This document shows positions 1 through 10,235 of a stretch of 64,000 nt of DNA, in pieces; the first letter of the stretch is position 1; every line of letters starts with the position of its first letter. The notes under the pieces were generated by a model, which was not told where the DNA came from, ran no database searches, and saw nothing but the letters and a program-made list of their open reading frames with translations. Both the position numbers and the translations under genes were made by a program. The stretch spans positions 12,844,759 through 12,908,758 of the forward strand of contig OY783204.1 in the NCBI GenBank assembly GCA_963678705.1, given 5' to 3'. The DNA comes from Panorpa germanica. Taxonomy: Eukaryota > Arthropoda > Insecta > Mecoptera > Panorpidae.

Positions 1-542
1 TAAACATAACCTCAAATTTGTAACTTTGATGTTTGATATAAGACAATAATAAGTGCGATAGACAAAAAAAGTGATAATAATTAGGTTAGTGTAAGTGCTA
101 AAACATCAAGTTGTTAAAAATTCAAGAAATCTGTAGAGATATATAAGGAAGACCTCATATAAACACTACAAATATACGGAAGACAAAAGGTTGCCGCCCA
201 CTATCAAGTAAGTCGAATAACATTAACTATAAATAATATTAAAACACAAGAATTAGTTTATATAAATGCGTGTTTTAAATAATAATGAGAGTGTATTAAT
301 TGTTATAAGTGATTAAGTGAACAATATATGCGGTTTTTTTGGAAATAGTGATTGATCGTTCATGAACATTCAATGGTAACAAACAAATGGTAAGTAAGTA
401 GGCATAAGTACAAGTATGTATATGAGATATTTATAGAAATTCAGTGTGCCTTTGTTGATGTCCGGTGGCTAAGTGACCTTCAAAGAATTAGACCAGCAAA
501 AACCTATAGGTACGTCTACTGCGCTATGGAGAACTATTTTCA

Positions 543-875
543 TTGTCAAACATTATTTTACAAACCGATTACCGTTCCATGAAAAGGCAACTATCTAAGG
601 GTTGTCCTCAGCGATCTGTAATGGGGCCTGAGCTCTGGAACATGGTATTCGACAAAAACTGTGTTTCTTACTCGAAAGGTTGTGTAGACATATGTTTTGC
701 CAACCATAATGTGATCCTTATCGGTGCAAATAGTACAGAAACCCTAGAAAGCCGTTCTCGACCTGCTATATATAAAATCTGTAGTTTCTTGAAGCTACAA
801 AGCTACGAAACAAATACAGTAACAACGAATGATAAACTTGTAACACACCTTGCGCGTGTCACAAGGACGGAATGA
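543..875 (+). pseudogene. R1-clade reverse transcriptase remnant (palm region), first unit
   Basis: The 110-codon frame carries a GCPQRSVMGPELWN stretch, which matches the conserved RT block that in active non-LTR elements reads GxPQGSxxGPxLWN. The catalytic block F-A-D-D is changed to F-A-N-H here and to F-A-N-D in most other units. A catalytic aspartate is therefore lost in every copy read. The frame ends near the thumb and has no upstream endonuclease domain. Comparable segments occur in every unit; several have a one-base insertion (GTGGG for GGGG) that splits the frame. It is a decayed retrotransposon fragment, not a functional gene. Assignment to R1 rests on recognised motifs, not on a search. 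Confidence 0.8.
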
Positions 876-1340
876 AGCCTAAACTCGGCAACTATGCCGA
901 CACTATACAAGGAGGCATTTTTGCTAATAGTTGTGTATTGTGCTTCGGCATGGTATAACAGGATTAATCTTCCAGATCTTCCATGCAGAGAATTATGTTA
1001 TTGACGATGACGCGTTGTTGCAGAACTGTATCTACAGAAGTGGTGCAAGTGATATTGGGGACAATTCCTTTAGATTTAAAAATCACTCATGCACTTACTC
1101 AAGTACAAATTACGCTAGAACTGAAAAAATTAAATTTTGATAATTTAAAATTAATGCGACAAATTTCGAGGATTTAAAGTTAATGCGGATGTAGGATAAA
1201 AGTCTGGAGACGATACCAAATATATTGCCAAAGAGATGAATGCATATATGCATAAGCTCTGGCAAGACAGATGGGACTTAATACAAAAAGGAAGACCTAC
1301 GTATTGGTTTACAAGGACGTTAATATTGCTTTGCAACACA
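876..1340 (+). pseudogene. R1-clade ORF2 C-terminal remnant, first unit
   Basis: Two overlapping frames continue the RT remnant after frameshifts. One contains VQVILGTIPLDLKITHAL, resembling the R1-family segment between the RT domain and the C-terminus, where a GxxPLDL motif is usual. Further on, about 1209-1325, a third frame reads AYMHKLWQDRWDLIQKGRPTY, similar to the WQxRWD...KGRxT block that follows it in R1 ORF2. The order matches R1 but each block lies in a different frame. The open frames that run across this segment in each unit (including a minus-strand one of about 62 codons) are by-products of this decay. Confidence 0.7.
1240..1253. repeat. 14-bp perfect palindrome in each satellite unit
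   Basis: ATGCATATATGCAT reads the same on both strands. It recurs in nearly every unit, for example at 2826, 5989 and 60239, and lies in the WQxRWD-coding remnant. In the truncated unit near 60.2 kb the deletion ends directly beside it. Confidence 0.9.
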
Positions 1341-1347
1341 AGTGGTT

Positions 1348-1359
1348 CCTATCTACTAT
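1348..1359 (+). other. 28S rDNA-like motif at the R1 target site
   Basis: CCTATCTACTAT matches 12 of 12 bases of the conserved insect 28S rRNA stretch where R1 elements insert (recalled as ...TGTCCCTATCTACTATCTAGC...). It lies just after the end of the ORF2 remnant and recurs once per unit, for example at 2934-2945. It is probably a relic of 28S flank or of the R1 target-site duplication carried into the tandem unit. The identification is from memory of the 28S sequence. Confidence 0.6.
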
Positions 1360-2128
1360 GTGTGTGATCGGCTCCTGCTACTTTAGGTGAAAAAAGTGAT
1401 GAAAAGTGAGAAATTAATTATGGAAAAAAAAAAAAAAAATTATATGAATACTTTTTCAAACGAAAAGTATTTAAGTTTGTTTTAAATTTGTGTTAATTTA
1501 CCCTAAACAAAGTGTTTTTACAAAAGTTTGACAGTTGGAAACCAGTGTTAAAAACGAATTTTTCATTACGCGTACACGCGGTCTTATAAACATAACCTCA
1601 AATTTGTAACTTTGATGTTTGATATAAGACATTAATAAGTGCGATAGACAAAAAAAGTGATAATAATTAGGTTAGTGTTAGTGCTAAAACATCAAGTGGT
1701 TTAAATTTCAAGAAATCTGTAGAGATATATAAGGAAGACCTCATTTAAACTCTACAAATATACGGAAGACAAAAGGTTGCCGCCCACTATCAAGTAAGTC
1801 GAATAACATTAACTATAAATAATATTAAAACACAAGAATTAGTTTATATAAATGCGTGTTTTAAATAATAATGAGAGTGTATTAATTGTTATAAGTGATT
1901 AAGTGAACAATATATGCGGTTTTCTTGGAAATAGTGATTGATCGTTCATGAACATTCAATGGTAACAAACAAATGGTAAGTAAGTAGGCATAAGTACAAG
2001 TATGTATATGAGATATTTATAGAAATTCAGTGTGCCTTTGTTGATGTCCGGTGGCTAAGTGACCTTCAAAGAATTAGACCAGCAAAAACCTATAGGTACG
2101 TCTACTGCGCTATGGAGAACTATTTTCA
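1360..2128. repeat. Non-coding part of the satellite unit
   Basis: About 770 bp of AT-rich DNA lies between the 28S-like motif and the next RT remnant. It includes an A-run (1423-1438), the palindrome GTTCATGAAC (also at 358-367), and a GTAAGTAAGTAGG stretch. No coding, promoter or RNA gene was recognised. It is the best-conserved part among units, which is what homogenisation by unequal exchange or gene conversion would give. Confidence 0.6.
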
Positions 2129-5100
2129 TTGTCGAACATTATTTTACAAACCGATTACCGTTCCATGAAAAGGCAACTATCTAAGGGATGTCCTCAGCGA
2201 TCTGTAATGGGGCCTGAGCTCTGGAACATGGTATTCGACAAAAACTGTGTTTCTTACTCGAAAGGTTGTGTAGACATATGTTTTGCCAACCATAATGTGA
2301 TCCTTATCGGTGCAAATAGTACAGAAACCCTAGAAAGCCGTTCTCGACCTGCTATATATAAAATCTGTAGTTTCTTGAAGCTACAAAGCTACGAAACAAA
2401 TACAGTAACAACGAATGATAAACTTGTAACACACCTTGCGCGTGTCACAAGGACGGAATGAAGCTTAAACTCGGCAACTATGCCGACACTATACAAGGGG
2501 GCATTTATGCTAATAGTTGTGTATTGTGCTTCGGCATGGTATAACAGGATTAATCTTCCAGATCTTCCATGCAAAGAACTATGTTATTGACGATGACGCG
2601 TTGTTGCAGAACTGTATCTACAGAAGTGGTGCAAGTGATATTGGGGACAATTCCTTTAGATTTAAAAATCACTCATGCACTTACTCAAGTACAAATTACG
2701 CTAGAACTGAAAAAATTAAATTTTGATAATTTAAATTTAATGCGACAAATTTCGAGGATTTAAAGTTAATGCGGATGTAGGATAAAAGTCTGGAGACGAT
2801 ACCAAATATATTGCCAAAGAGATGAATGCATATATGCATAAGCTCTGGCAAGACAGATGGGACTTAATACAAAAAGGAAGACCTACGTATTGGTTTACAA
2901 GGACGTTAATATTGCTTTGCAACACAAGTGGTTCCTATCTACTATGTGTGTGATCGGCTCCTGCTACTTTAGGTGAAAAAAGTGATTAAAAGTGAGAAAT
3001 TAATTATGGAAAAAAATTAAATAAATTATATAAATACTTGATCAAACGAAAAGTATTTAAGTTTGTTTTAAATTTGTGTTAATTTACCCTAAACAAAGTG
3101 TTTTTACAAAAGTTTGACAGTTGGAAACCAGTGTTAAAAACGAATTTTTCATTACGCGTACACGCGGTCTTATAAACATAACCTCAAATTTGTAACTTTG
3201 ATGTTTGATATAAGACATTAATAAGTGCGATAGACAAAAAAAGTGATAATAATTAGGTTAGTGTTAGTGCTAAAACATCAAGTGGTTTAAATTTCAAGAA
3301 ATCTGTAGAGATATATAAGGAAGACCTCATTTAAACTCTACAAATATACGGAAGACAAAAGGTTGCCGCCCACTATCAAGGAAGTCGAATAACATTAACT
3401 ATAAATAATATTAAAACACAAGAATTAGTTTATATAAATGCGTGTTTTAAATAATAATGAGAGTGTATTAATTGTTATAAGTGATTAAGTGAACAATATA
3501 TGCGGTTTTCTTGGAAATAGTGATTGATCGTTCATGAACATTCAATGGTAACAAACAAATGGTAAGTAAGTAGGCATAAGTACAAGTATGTATATGAGAT
3601 ATTTATAGAAATTCAGTGTGCCTTTGTTGATGTCCAGTGGCCAAGTGACCTTCAAAGAATTAGACCGGCAAAAACCTATAGGTACGTCTACTGCGCTATG
3701 GAGAACTATTTTCATTGTCGAACATTATTTTACAAACCGATTACCGTTCCATGAAAAGGCAACTATCTAAAGGTTGTCCTCAGCGATCTGTAATGGGGCT
3801 TGAGCTCTGGAACATGGTATTCGACGAGAACTGTGCTTCTCACTCGAAAGGTTGTGTAGACATATGTTTTGCCAACGATAATGTGATCCTTATCGGTGCA
3901 AATAGTACAGAAACCCTTGAAAGCCGTTCTCGACCTGCTATATATAAAATCTGTAGTTTCTTGAAGCTACAAAGCTACGAAACAAATACAGTAACAACGA
4001 ATGATAAACTTGTAACACACCTTGCGCGTGTCACAAGGACGGAATGAAGCTTAAACTCGGCAACTATGACGACACTATACAAGGGGGCATTTATGCTAAT
4101 AGTTGTGTATTGTGTTTCGGCATGGTATTACAGGATCATTCTTCCAGATCTTCCATGCAAAGAACTATGTTATTGACGTTGTTGCAGAACTGTATCTACT
4201 GAAGTGGTGCAAGTGATATTGGGGACAATTCCTTTCGATTTAAAAATCACTCATGCACTTACTCAAGTAAAAATTACGCTAGAACTGAAAAAATCAAATT
4301 TTGATGATTTAAAATTAATGCGACAAATTTCGAAGATTTAAAGTTAATGCGGCTGTAGGATAAAAGTCTGGAGACGATACCAAATACATTGCAAAAGAGA
4401 TGAATGCATATATCCATAAGCTCTGGCAAGACAGATGGGACTTAATACAAAAAGGAAGACCTACGTATTGGTTTACAAGGACGTTAATATTGCTTTGCAA
4501 CACAAGTGGTTCCTATCTACTATGTGTGTGATCGGCTCCTGCTACTTTAGGTGAAAAAAGTGATTAAAAGTGAGAAATTAATTATGGAAAAAAATTCAAT
4601 AAATTATATGAATACTTTTTCAAACGAAAAGTATTTAAGTTTGTTTTAAATTTGTGTTAATTAACCCTAAACAAAGTGTTTTTACAAAAGTTTGACAGTT
4701 GGAAACCAGTGTTAAAAACAAATTTTTCATTACACGTACACGCGGTCTTATAAACATAACCTCAAATTTGTAACTTTGATGTTTGATATAAGACATTAAT
4801 AAGTGCGATTGACAAAAAAAGTGATAATAATTAGGTTAGTGTTAGTGCTAAAACATCAAGTGGTTTAAAATTCAAGAAATCTGTAGAGATATATAAGGAA
4901 GACCTCATATAAACACTACAAATATACGGAAGACAAAAGGTTGCCGCCCACTATTAAGTAAGTCGAATAACATTAACTATAAATAATATTAAAACACAAG
5001 AATTAGTTTATATAAATGCGTGTTTTAAATAATAATGAGAGTGTATTAATTGTTATAAGTGATTAAGTGAACAATATATGCGGTTTTCTTGGAAATAGTG

Positions 5101-8100
5101 ATTGATCGTTCATGAACATTCAATGGTAACAAACAAATGGTAAGTAAGTAGGCATAAGTACAAGTATGTATATGAGATATTTATAGAAATTTAGTGTGCC
5201 TTTGTTGATGTCCGGTGGCCAAGTGACCTTCAAAGAATTAGACCGGCAAAAACCTATAGGTACGTCTACTGCGCTATGGAGAACTATTTTCATTGTCGAA
5301 CATTATTTTACAAACCGATTACCGTTCCATGAAAAGGCAACTATCTAAAGGTTGTCCTCAGCGATCTATAATGGGGCCTAAACTCTGGAACATGGTATTC
5401 GACGAGAACTGTGTTTCTCACTCGAAAGGTTGTGTAGACATATGTTTTGCCAACGATAATGTGATCCTTATCGGTGCAAATAGTACAGAAACCCTAGAAA
5501 GCCGTTGTCGACCTGCTATATATAAAATCTGTAGTTTCTTAAAGCTACAAAGCTACGAAACAAATACAGTAACTACGAATGATAAACTTGTAACACACCT
5601 TGCGCGTGTCACAAGGTTGGACTGAAGCTTAAACTCGGCAACTATGCCGACACTATACAAGGGGGCATTTATGCTAATAGTTGTGTATTGTGCTTCGGCA
5701 TGGTATTACAGGATCAATCTTCCAGATCTTCCATGCAAAGAAATATGTTATTGACGATGACGCGTTGTTGCAGAACTGTATCTACAGAAGTGGTGCAAGT
5801 GATATTGGGGACAATTCCTTTAGATTTAAAAATCACTCATGCACTTACTCAAGTACAAATTACGCTAGAACTGAAAAAATCAAATTTTAATGATTTAAAA
5901 TTAATGCGACAAATTTCGAGTATTTAAAGTTAATGCGGCTGTAGGATAAAAGTCTAGAGGCGATACCAAATATATTGCCAAAGAGATGAATGCATATATG
6001 CATAAGCTCTGGCAAGACAGATGGGACTTAATACAAAAAGGAAGACCTACGTATTGGTTTACAAGGACGTTAATATTGCTTTGCAACACAAGTGGTTCCT
6101 ATCTACTATGTGTGTGATCGGCTCCTGCTACTTTAGGTAAAAAAAAGTGATTAAAAGTGAGAAATTAATTATGGAAAAAAATTAAATAAATTATATGAAT
6201 ACTTTTTCAAACGAAAAGTATTTAAGTTTGTTTTAAATTTGTGTTAATTTACCCTAAACAAAGTGTTTTTACAAAAGTTTGACAGTTTGAAACCAGTGGT
6301 ATAAACGAATTTTTCATTACGCGTACACGCGGTCTTATAAACAAAACCCCAAATTTGTAACTTTGATGTTTGATATAAGACATTAATAAGTGCGATAGAC
6401 AAAAAAAGTGATAATAATTAGGTTAGTGTTAGTGCTAAAACATCAAGTGGTTTAAAATTCAAGAAATCTGTAGAGATATATAAGGAAGACCTCATATAAA
6501 CACTACAAATATACGAAAGACAAAAGGTTGCCGCCCACTATTAAGTAAGTCGAATAACATTAACTATAAATAATAATAAAACACAAGAATTAGTTTATAT
6601 AAATGCGTGTTTTAAATAATAATGAGAGTGTATTAATTGTTATAAGTGATTAAGTGAACAATATATGCGGTTTTCTTGGAAATAGTGATTGATCGTTCAT
6701 GAACATTCAATGGTAACAAACAAATGGTAAGTAAGTAGGCATAAGTACAAGTATGTATATGAGATATTTATAGAAATTTAGTGTGCCTTTGTTAATGTCC
6801 GGTGGCCAAGTGACCTTCAAAGAATTAGACCGGCAAAAACCTATAGGTACGTCTACTGCGCTATGGAGAACTATTTTCATTGTCGAACATTATTTTACAA
6901 ACCGATTACCGTTCCATGAAAAGGCAACTATCTAAAGGTTGTCCTCAGCGATCTGTAATGGGGCCTAAACTCTGGAACATGGTATTTGACGAGAACTGTG
7001 TTTCTCACTCGAAAGGTTGTGTAGACATATGTCTTGCCAACGATAATGTGATCCTTATCGGTGCAAATAGTACAGAAACCCTAGAAAGCCGTTGTCGACC
7101 TGCTATATATAAAATCTGTAGTTTCTTAAAGCAACAAAGCTACGAAACAAATACAGTAACTACGAATGATAAACTTGTAACACCCCTTGCGCGTGTCACA
7201 AGGATGGACTGAAGCTTAAACTCGGCAACTATGCCGACACTATACAAGGGGGCATTTATGCTAATAGTTGTGTATTGTGCTTCGGCATGGTATTACAGGA
7301 TCAATCTTTCAGATCTTCCATGCAAAGAAATATGTTATTGACGATGACGCGTTGTTGCAGAACTGTATCTACAGAAGTGGTGCAAGTGATATTGGGGACA
7401 ATTCCTTTAGATTTAAAAATCACTCATGCACTTACTCAAGTACAAATTACGCTAGAACTGAAAAAATCAAATTTTAATGATTTAAAATTAATGCGACAAA
7501 TTTCGAGTATTTAAAGTTAATGCGGCTGTAGGATAAAAGTCTAGAGACGATACCAAATATATTGCCAAAGAGATGAATGCATATATGCATAAGCTCTGGC
7601 AAGACAGATGGGACTTAATACAAAAAGGAAGACCTACGTATTGGTTTACAAGGACGGTAATATTGCTTTGCAACACAAGTGGTTCCTATCTACTATGTGT
7701 GTGATCGGCTCCTGCTACTTTAGGTAAAAAAAAGTGATTAAAAGTGAGAAATTAATTATGGAAAAAAATTAAATAAATTATATGAATACTTTTTCAAACG
7801 AAAAGTATTTAAGTTTGTTTTAAATTTGTGTTAATTTACCCTAAACAAAGTGTTTTTACAAAAGTTTGACAGTTGGAAACCAGTGTTAAAAACAAATTTT
7901 TCATTATGCGTACACGCGGTCTTATAAACATAACCTCAAATTTGTAACTTTGATGTTTGATATAAGACATTAATAAGTGCGATAGACAAAAAAAGTGATA
8001 ATAATTAGGTTAGTGTTAGTGCTAAAACATCAAGTGTTTTAAAATTCAAGAAATCTGTAGAGATATATAAGGAAGACCTTATATAAACACTACAAATATA

Positions 8101-9072
8101 CGGAAGACAAAAGGTTGCCGCCCACTATCAAGTAAGTCGAATAACATTAACTATAAATAATATTAAAACACAAGAATTAGTTTATATAAATTCGTGTTTT
8201 AAATAATAATGAGAGTGTATTAATTGTTATAAGTGATTAAGTGAACAATATATGCGGTTTTCTTGGAAATAGTGATTGATCGTTCATGAACATTCAATGG
8301 TAACAAACAAATGGTAAGTAAGTAGGCATAAGTACAAGTATGTATATGAGATATTTATAGAAATTCAGTGTGCCTTTGTTGATGTCCGGTGGCCAAGTGA
8401 CCTTCAAAGAATTAGACCGGCAAAAACATATAGGTACGTCTACTGCGCTATGGAGAACTATTTTCATTGTCGAACATTATTTTACAAACCGATTACCGTT
8501 CCATGAAAAGGCAACTATCTAAAGGTTGTCCTCAGCGATCTGTAATGTGGGCCTGAGCTCTGGAACATTGTATTCGACGAGAACTGTGTTTCTCACTCGA
8601 AAGGTTGTGTAGACATATGTTTTGCCAACGATAATGTGATCCTTATCGGTGCAAATAGTACAGAAACCCTAGAAAGCCGTTCTCGACCTGCTATATATAA
8701 AATATGTAGTTTCTTAAGGCTACAAAGCTACGAAACAAATACAGTAACAACGAATGATAAACTTGTAACACACCTTGCGCGTGTCACAAGGACGGAATGA
8801 AGCTTAAACTCGGCAACTATGCCGACACTATACAAGGGGGCATTTATGCTAATAGTTGTGTATTGTGCTTCGGCATGGTATTACAGGATCAATCTTCCAG
8901 AACTTCCATGCAAAGAACTATGTTATTGACGATGACGCGTTGTTGCAGAACTGTATCTACAGAAGTGGTGCAAGTGATATTGGGGACAATTCCTTTAGAT
9001 TTAAAAATCACTCATGCACTTACTCAAGTACAAATTACGCTAGAACTGAAAAAATCAAATTTTGATGATTGT

Positions 9073-9082
9073 AGGGTAGGAG
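9073..9082 (+). repeat. Left arm of 10-bp terminal inverted repeat
   Basis: AGGGTAGGAG lies at the exact break with the satellite. Its reverse complement lies at the exact opposite break. TA (9072-9073 and 25990-25991) would be shared as a two-base duplication if the repeat is read as GGGTAGGAG. Confidence 0.6.
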
Positions 9083-9112
9083 AGCTGGTTCTGGCTTAAA
9101 TTTGAAATTGAG

Positions 9113-9386
9113 TTGGAAATTATTGGAGTGGGGATGCATTTAGGTCACGATATGCAAAGGGGGCGTGACTATACTTGAAAGAATGTAAAAGGGGGGTAAG
9201 GGTGGGAGGAATATAGGTCATATGATCTAATGCCATGTATAAGCTGTGTTGGAAATTATTGGTGGTGGGGATGCATTTAGGTCACGATATGCAGAGGGGG
9301 GCGTGACTATACTTGAAAGAATGTAAAAGGGGGTAAGGGTGGGGGGGCATATAGGTCATATGATCTAATGCCATGTATAAGCTGTG
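9113..9386 (+). repeat. Two tandem copies of a 136-bp subterminal repeat
   Basis: Copy one is 9113-9248 and copy two 9249 to about 9386. Both read TTGGAAATTATTGG...GATGCATTTAGGTCACGATATG...GGGCGTGACTATACTTGAAAG...CATGTATAAGCTGTGTT, with a few substitutions and short G-run length changes. G-rich runs are unusual for this AT-rich insert. No ORF is convincing here. Subterminal repeats are common in DNA transposons, but the role here is unknown. Confidence 0.85.
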
Positions 9387-9390
9387 TTGT

Positions 9391-9462
9391 GATTGGTTTA
9401 GAAGATGATGACGTCATTACAGACTTTATCTCTAGGTACAGTCTCTTTAATATCCTAGGATA
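9391..9462 (+). promoter_or_regulatory. Candidate left-end promoter elements
   Basis: ATTGG (inverted CCAAT box, 9392-9396) is followed by TGACGTCA (9409-9416), a perfect CRE/ATF-type palindrome, and by the 12-bp palindrome TATCCTAGGATA (9451-9462). They lie upstream of the first rightward genes. Motif matches alone do not prove promoter activity. Confidence 0.35.
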
Positions 9463-9647
9463 TGAGTGAGATAGCGATATTAATAATTATGTGTGTGTGT
9501 TGGTATTGGTGTAGAAGATACGCCGTAATTATTACATTCTTCGTCAATTTCCGGAAGCCAATCGTTTATGTTCGTATCCTCGATGTAGCTGTGGATGCAG
9601 TCGGTATATTCCGACTTATGTATTTTTATGTATGTATGCATATGTAA
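9462..9647 (+). CDS. Possible 61-residue hydrophobic protein
   Basis: This short frame begins with a hydrophobic stretch, AILIIMCVCWYW, that could be a membrane segment or signal anchor. Further hydrophobic and aromatic residues follow (IITFFVNF, IFRLMYFYVCM). No family was recognised. It sits between the left-end repeats and the acidic protein, in the same orientation. It may be a chance frame; its length is only modestly above expectation for random AT-rich DNA. Confidence 0.25.
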   Translation: MSEIAILIIMCVCWYWCRRYAVIITFFVNFRKPIVYVRILDVAVDAVGIFRLMYFYVCMHM

Positions 9648-9788
9648 GGAGATTCTGTTATTGGAGGTGGTATTTAATATGAAGTGGTAGAGAGGGTAAA
9701 TTAATGCATAAATGTCATTTAAATAGAGATGATGTTGATCTGTAATTACAGAGTAATATTTTCTTAGTTCAAGCTAAAGTTTAATAGT

Positions 9789-10127
9789 ATGAACGGATTT
9801 AAGAATATTCCAGGCGTAACATGGTTATTGGATTCGGGAGATATACGCGTCGGCATTGACAGTGAAGATAGATATTATGTGCAGGATATAACTGACGATT
9901 TTGATATAGATGACTGTAATTCAGAGGATATGACATATGAGAAAATTATAGAGAGTTATGCTGATGAAATAATAATAGGTCACGAAGAAATTGAAATACA
10001 GGAAGAAAATTCTGATGTGGAAATCATAGAATTATTAGACGATGATAATGAAGTTATTGAAATATTAGACTCTGACGATGAAATTGTAGAAGTGTTAGAC
10101 TCTGATGACGAAATTGTAAAAGTATAA
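9789..10127 (+). CDS. Acidic protein with tandem SUMO-interaction-like motifs
   Basis: 112 residues, strongly acidic. The C-terminal third is a tandem array: VEIIELLDDD (77-86), EVIEILDSDDE (88-98), EIVEVLDSDDE (98-108) and EIVKV (108-112). Each unit has a core of four alternating aliphatic residues followed by an acidic Asp/Ser/Glu run. That is the textbook pattern of a SUMO-interaction motif with a casein-kinase-2-like phosphorylatable serine. The N-terminal 70 residues match nothing I know. The ATG at 9789 is the first in frame and the product is unbroken. A polyadenylation signal AATAAA (10168-10173) follows. It is the first convincing rightward gene of the element, just ahead of the polymerase. 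A role in binding SUMOylated host proteins is inference. Confidence 0.65.
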   Translation: MNGFKNIPGVTWLLDSGDIRVGIDSEDRYYVQDITDDFDIDDCNSEDMTYEKIIESYADEIIIGHEEIEIQEENSDVEIIELLDDDNEVIEILDSDDEIVEVLDSDDEIVKV

Positions 10128-10235
10128 CATAGTGGTTAATGCATATTTTTTTATGTAAAATTATATAAATAAATGAACTTTTAAAAACAATTGTGATTTA
10201 TATTTTGATTTTGAAACTGAAATATATAAGTTACA

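Larger units (their letters stand above)
1..9070 (+). repeat. R1-derived tandem satellite, left array (6 units)
   Basis: Head-to-tail units are aligned by the start of the reverse-transcriptase remnant at 543, 2129, 3715, 5293, 6880 and 8467, giving periods of 1586, 1586, 1578, 1587 and 1587 bp. The first and last units are partial. Copies differ by scattered point changes and short indels; the 3715 unit lacks a few bases near 4175. Each unit holds, in order, AT-rich non-coding DNA, a decayed RT segment, a C-terminal ORF2 segment, a palindrome, and a 12-bp 28S-like motif. No unit has an open reading frame longer than about 110 codons, so none can encode an active element. The array stops at 9070, inside the C-terminal segment, where the Maverick insert begins. 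Confidence 0.95.

Noticed and set aside
931-1177. Overlapping 64-, 69-, 79- and about 100-residue frames in each satellite unit
   Set aside because: They are frames across the same decayed ORF2 segment. Their persistence in all units follows from near-identity of the units and is not evidence of selection.
1151-1339. Minus-strand 62-residue frame recurring in nearly every unit
   Set aside because: It is antisense to the R1 C-terminal remnant (the WQxRWD block) and has no feature of its own.
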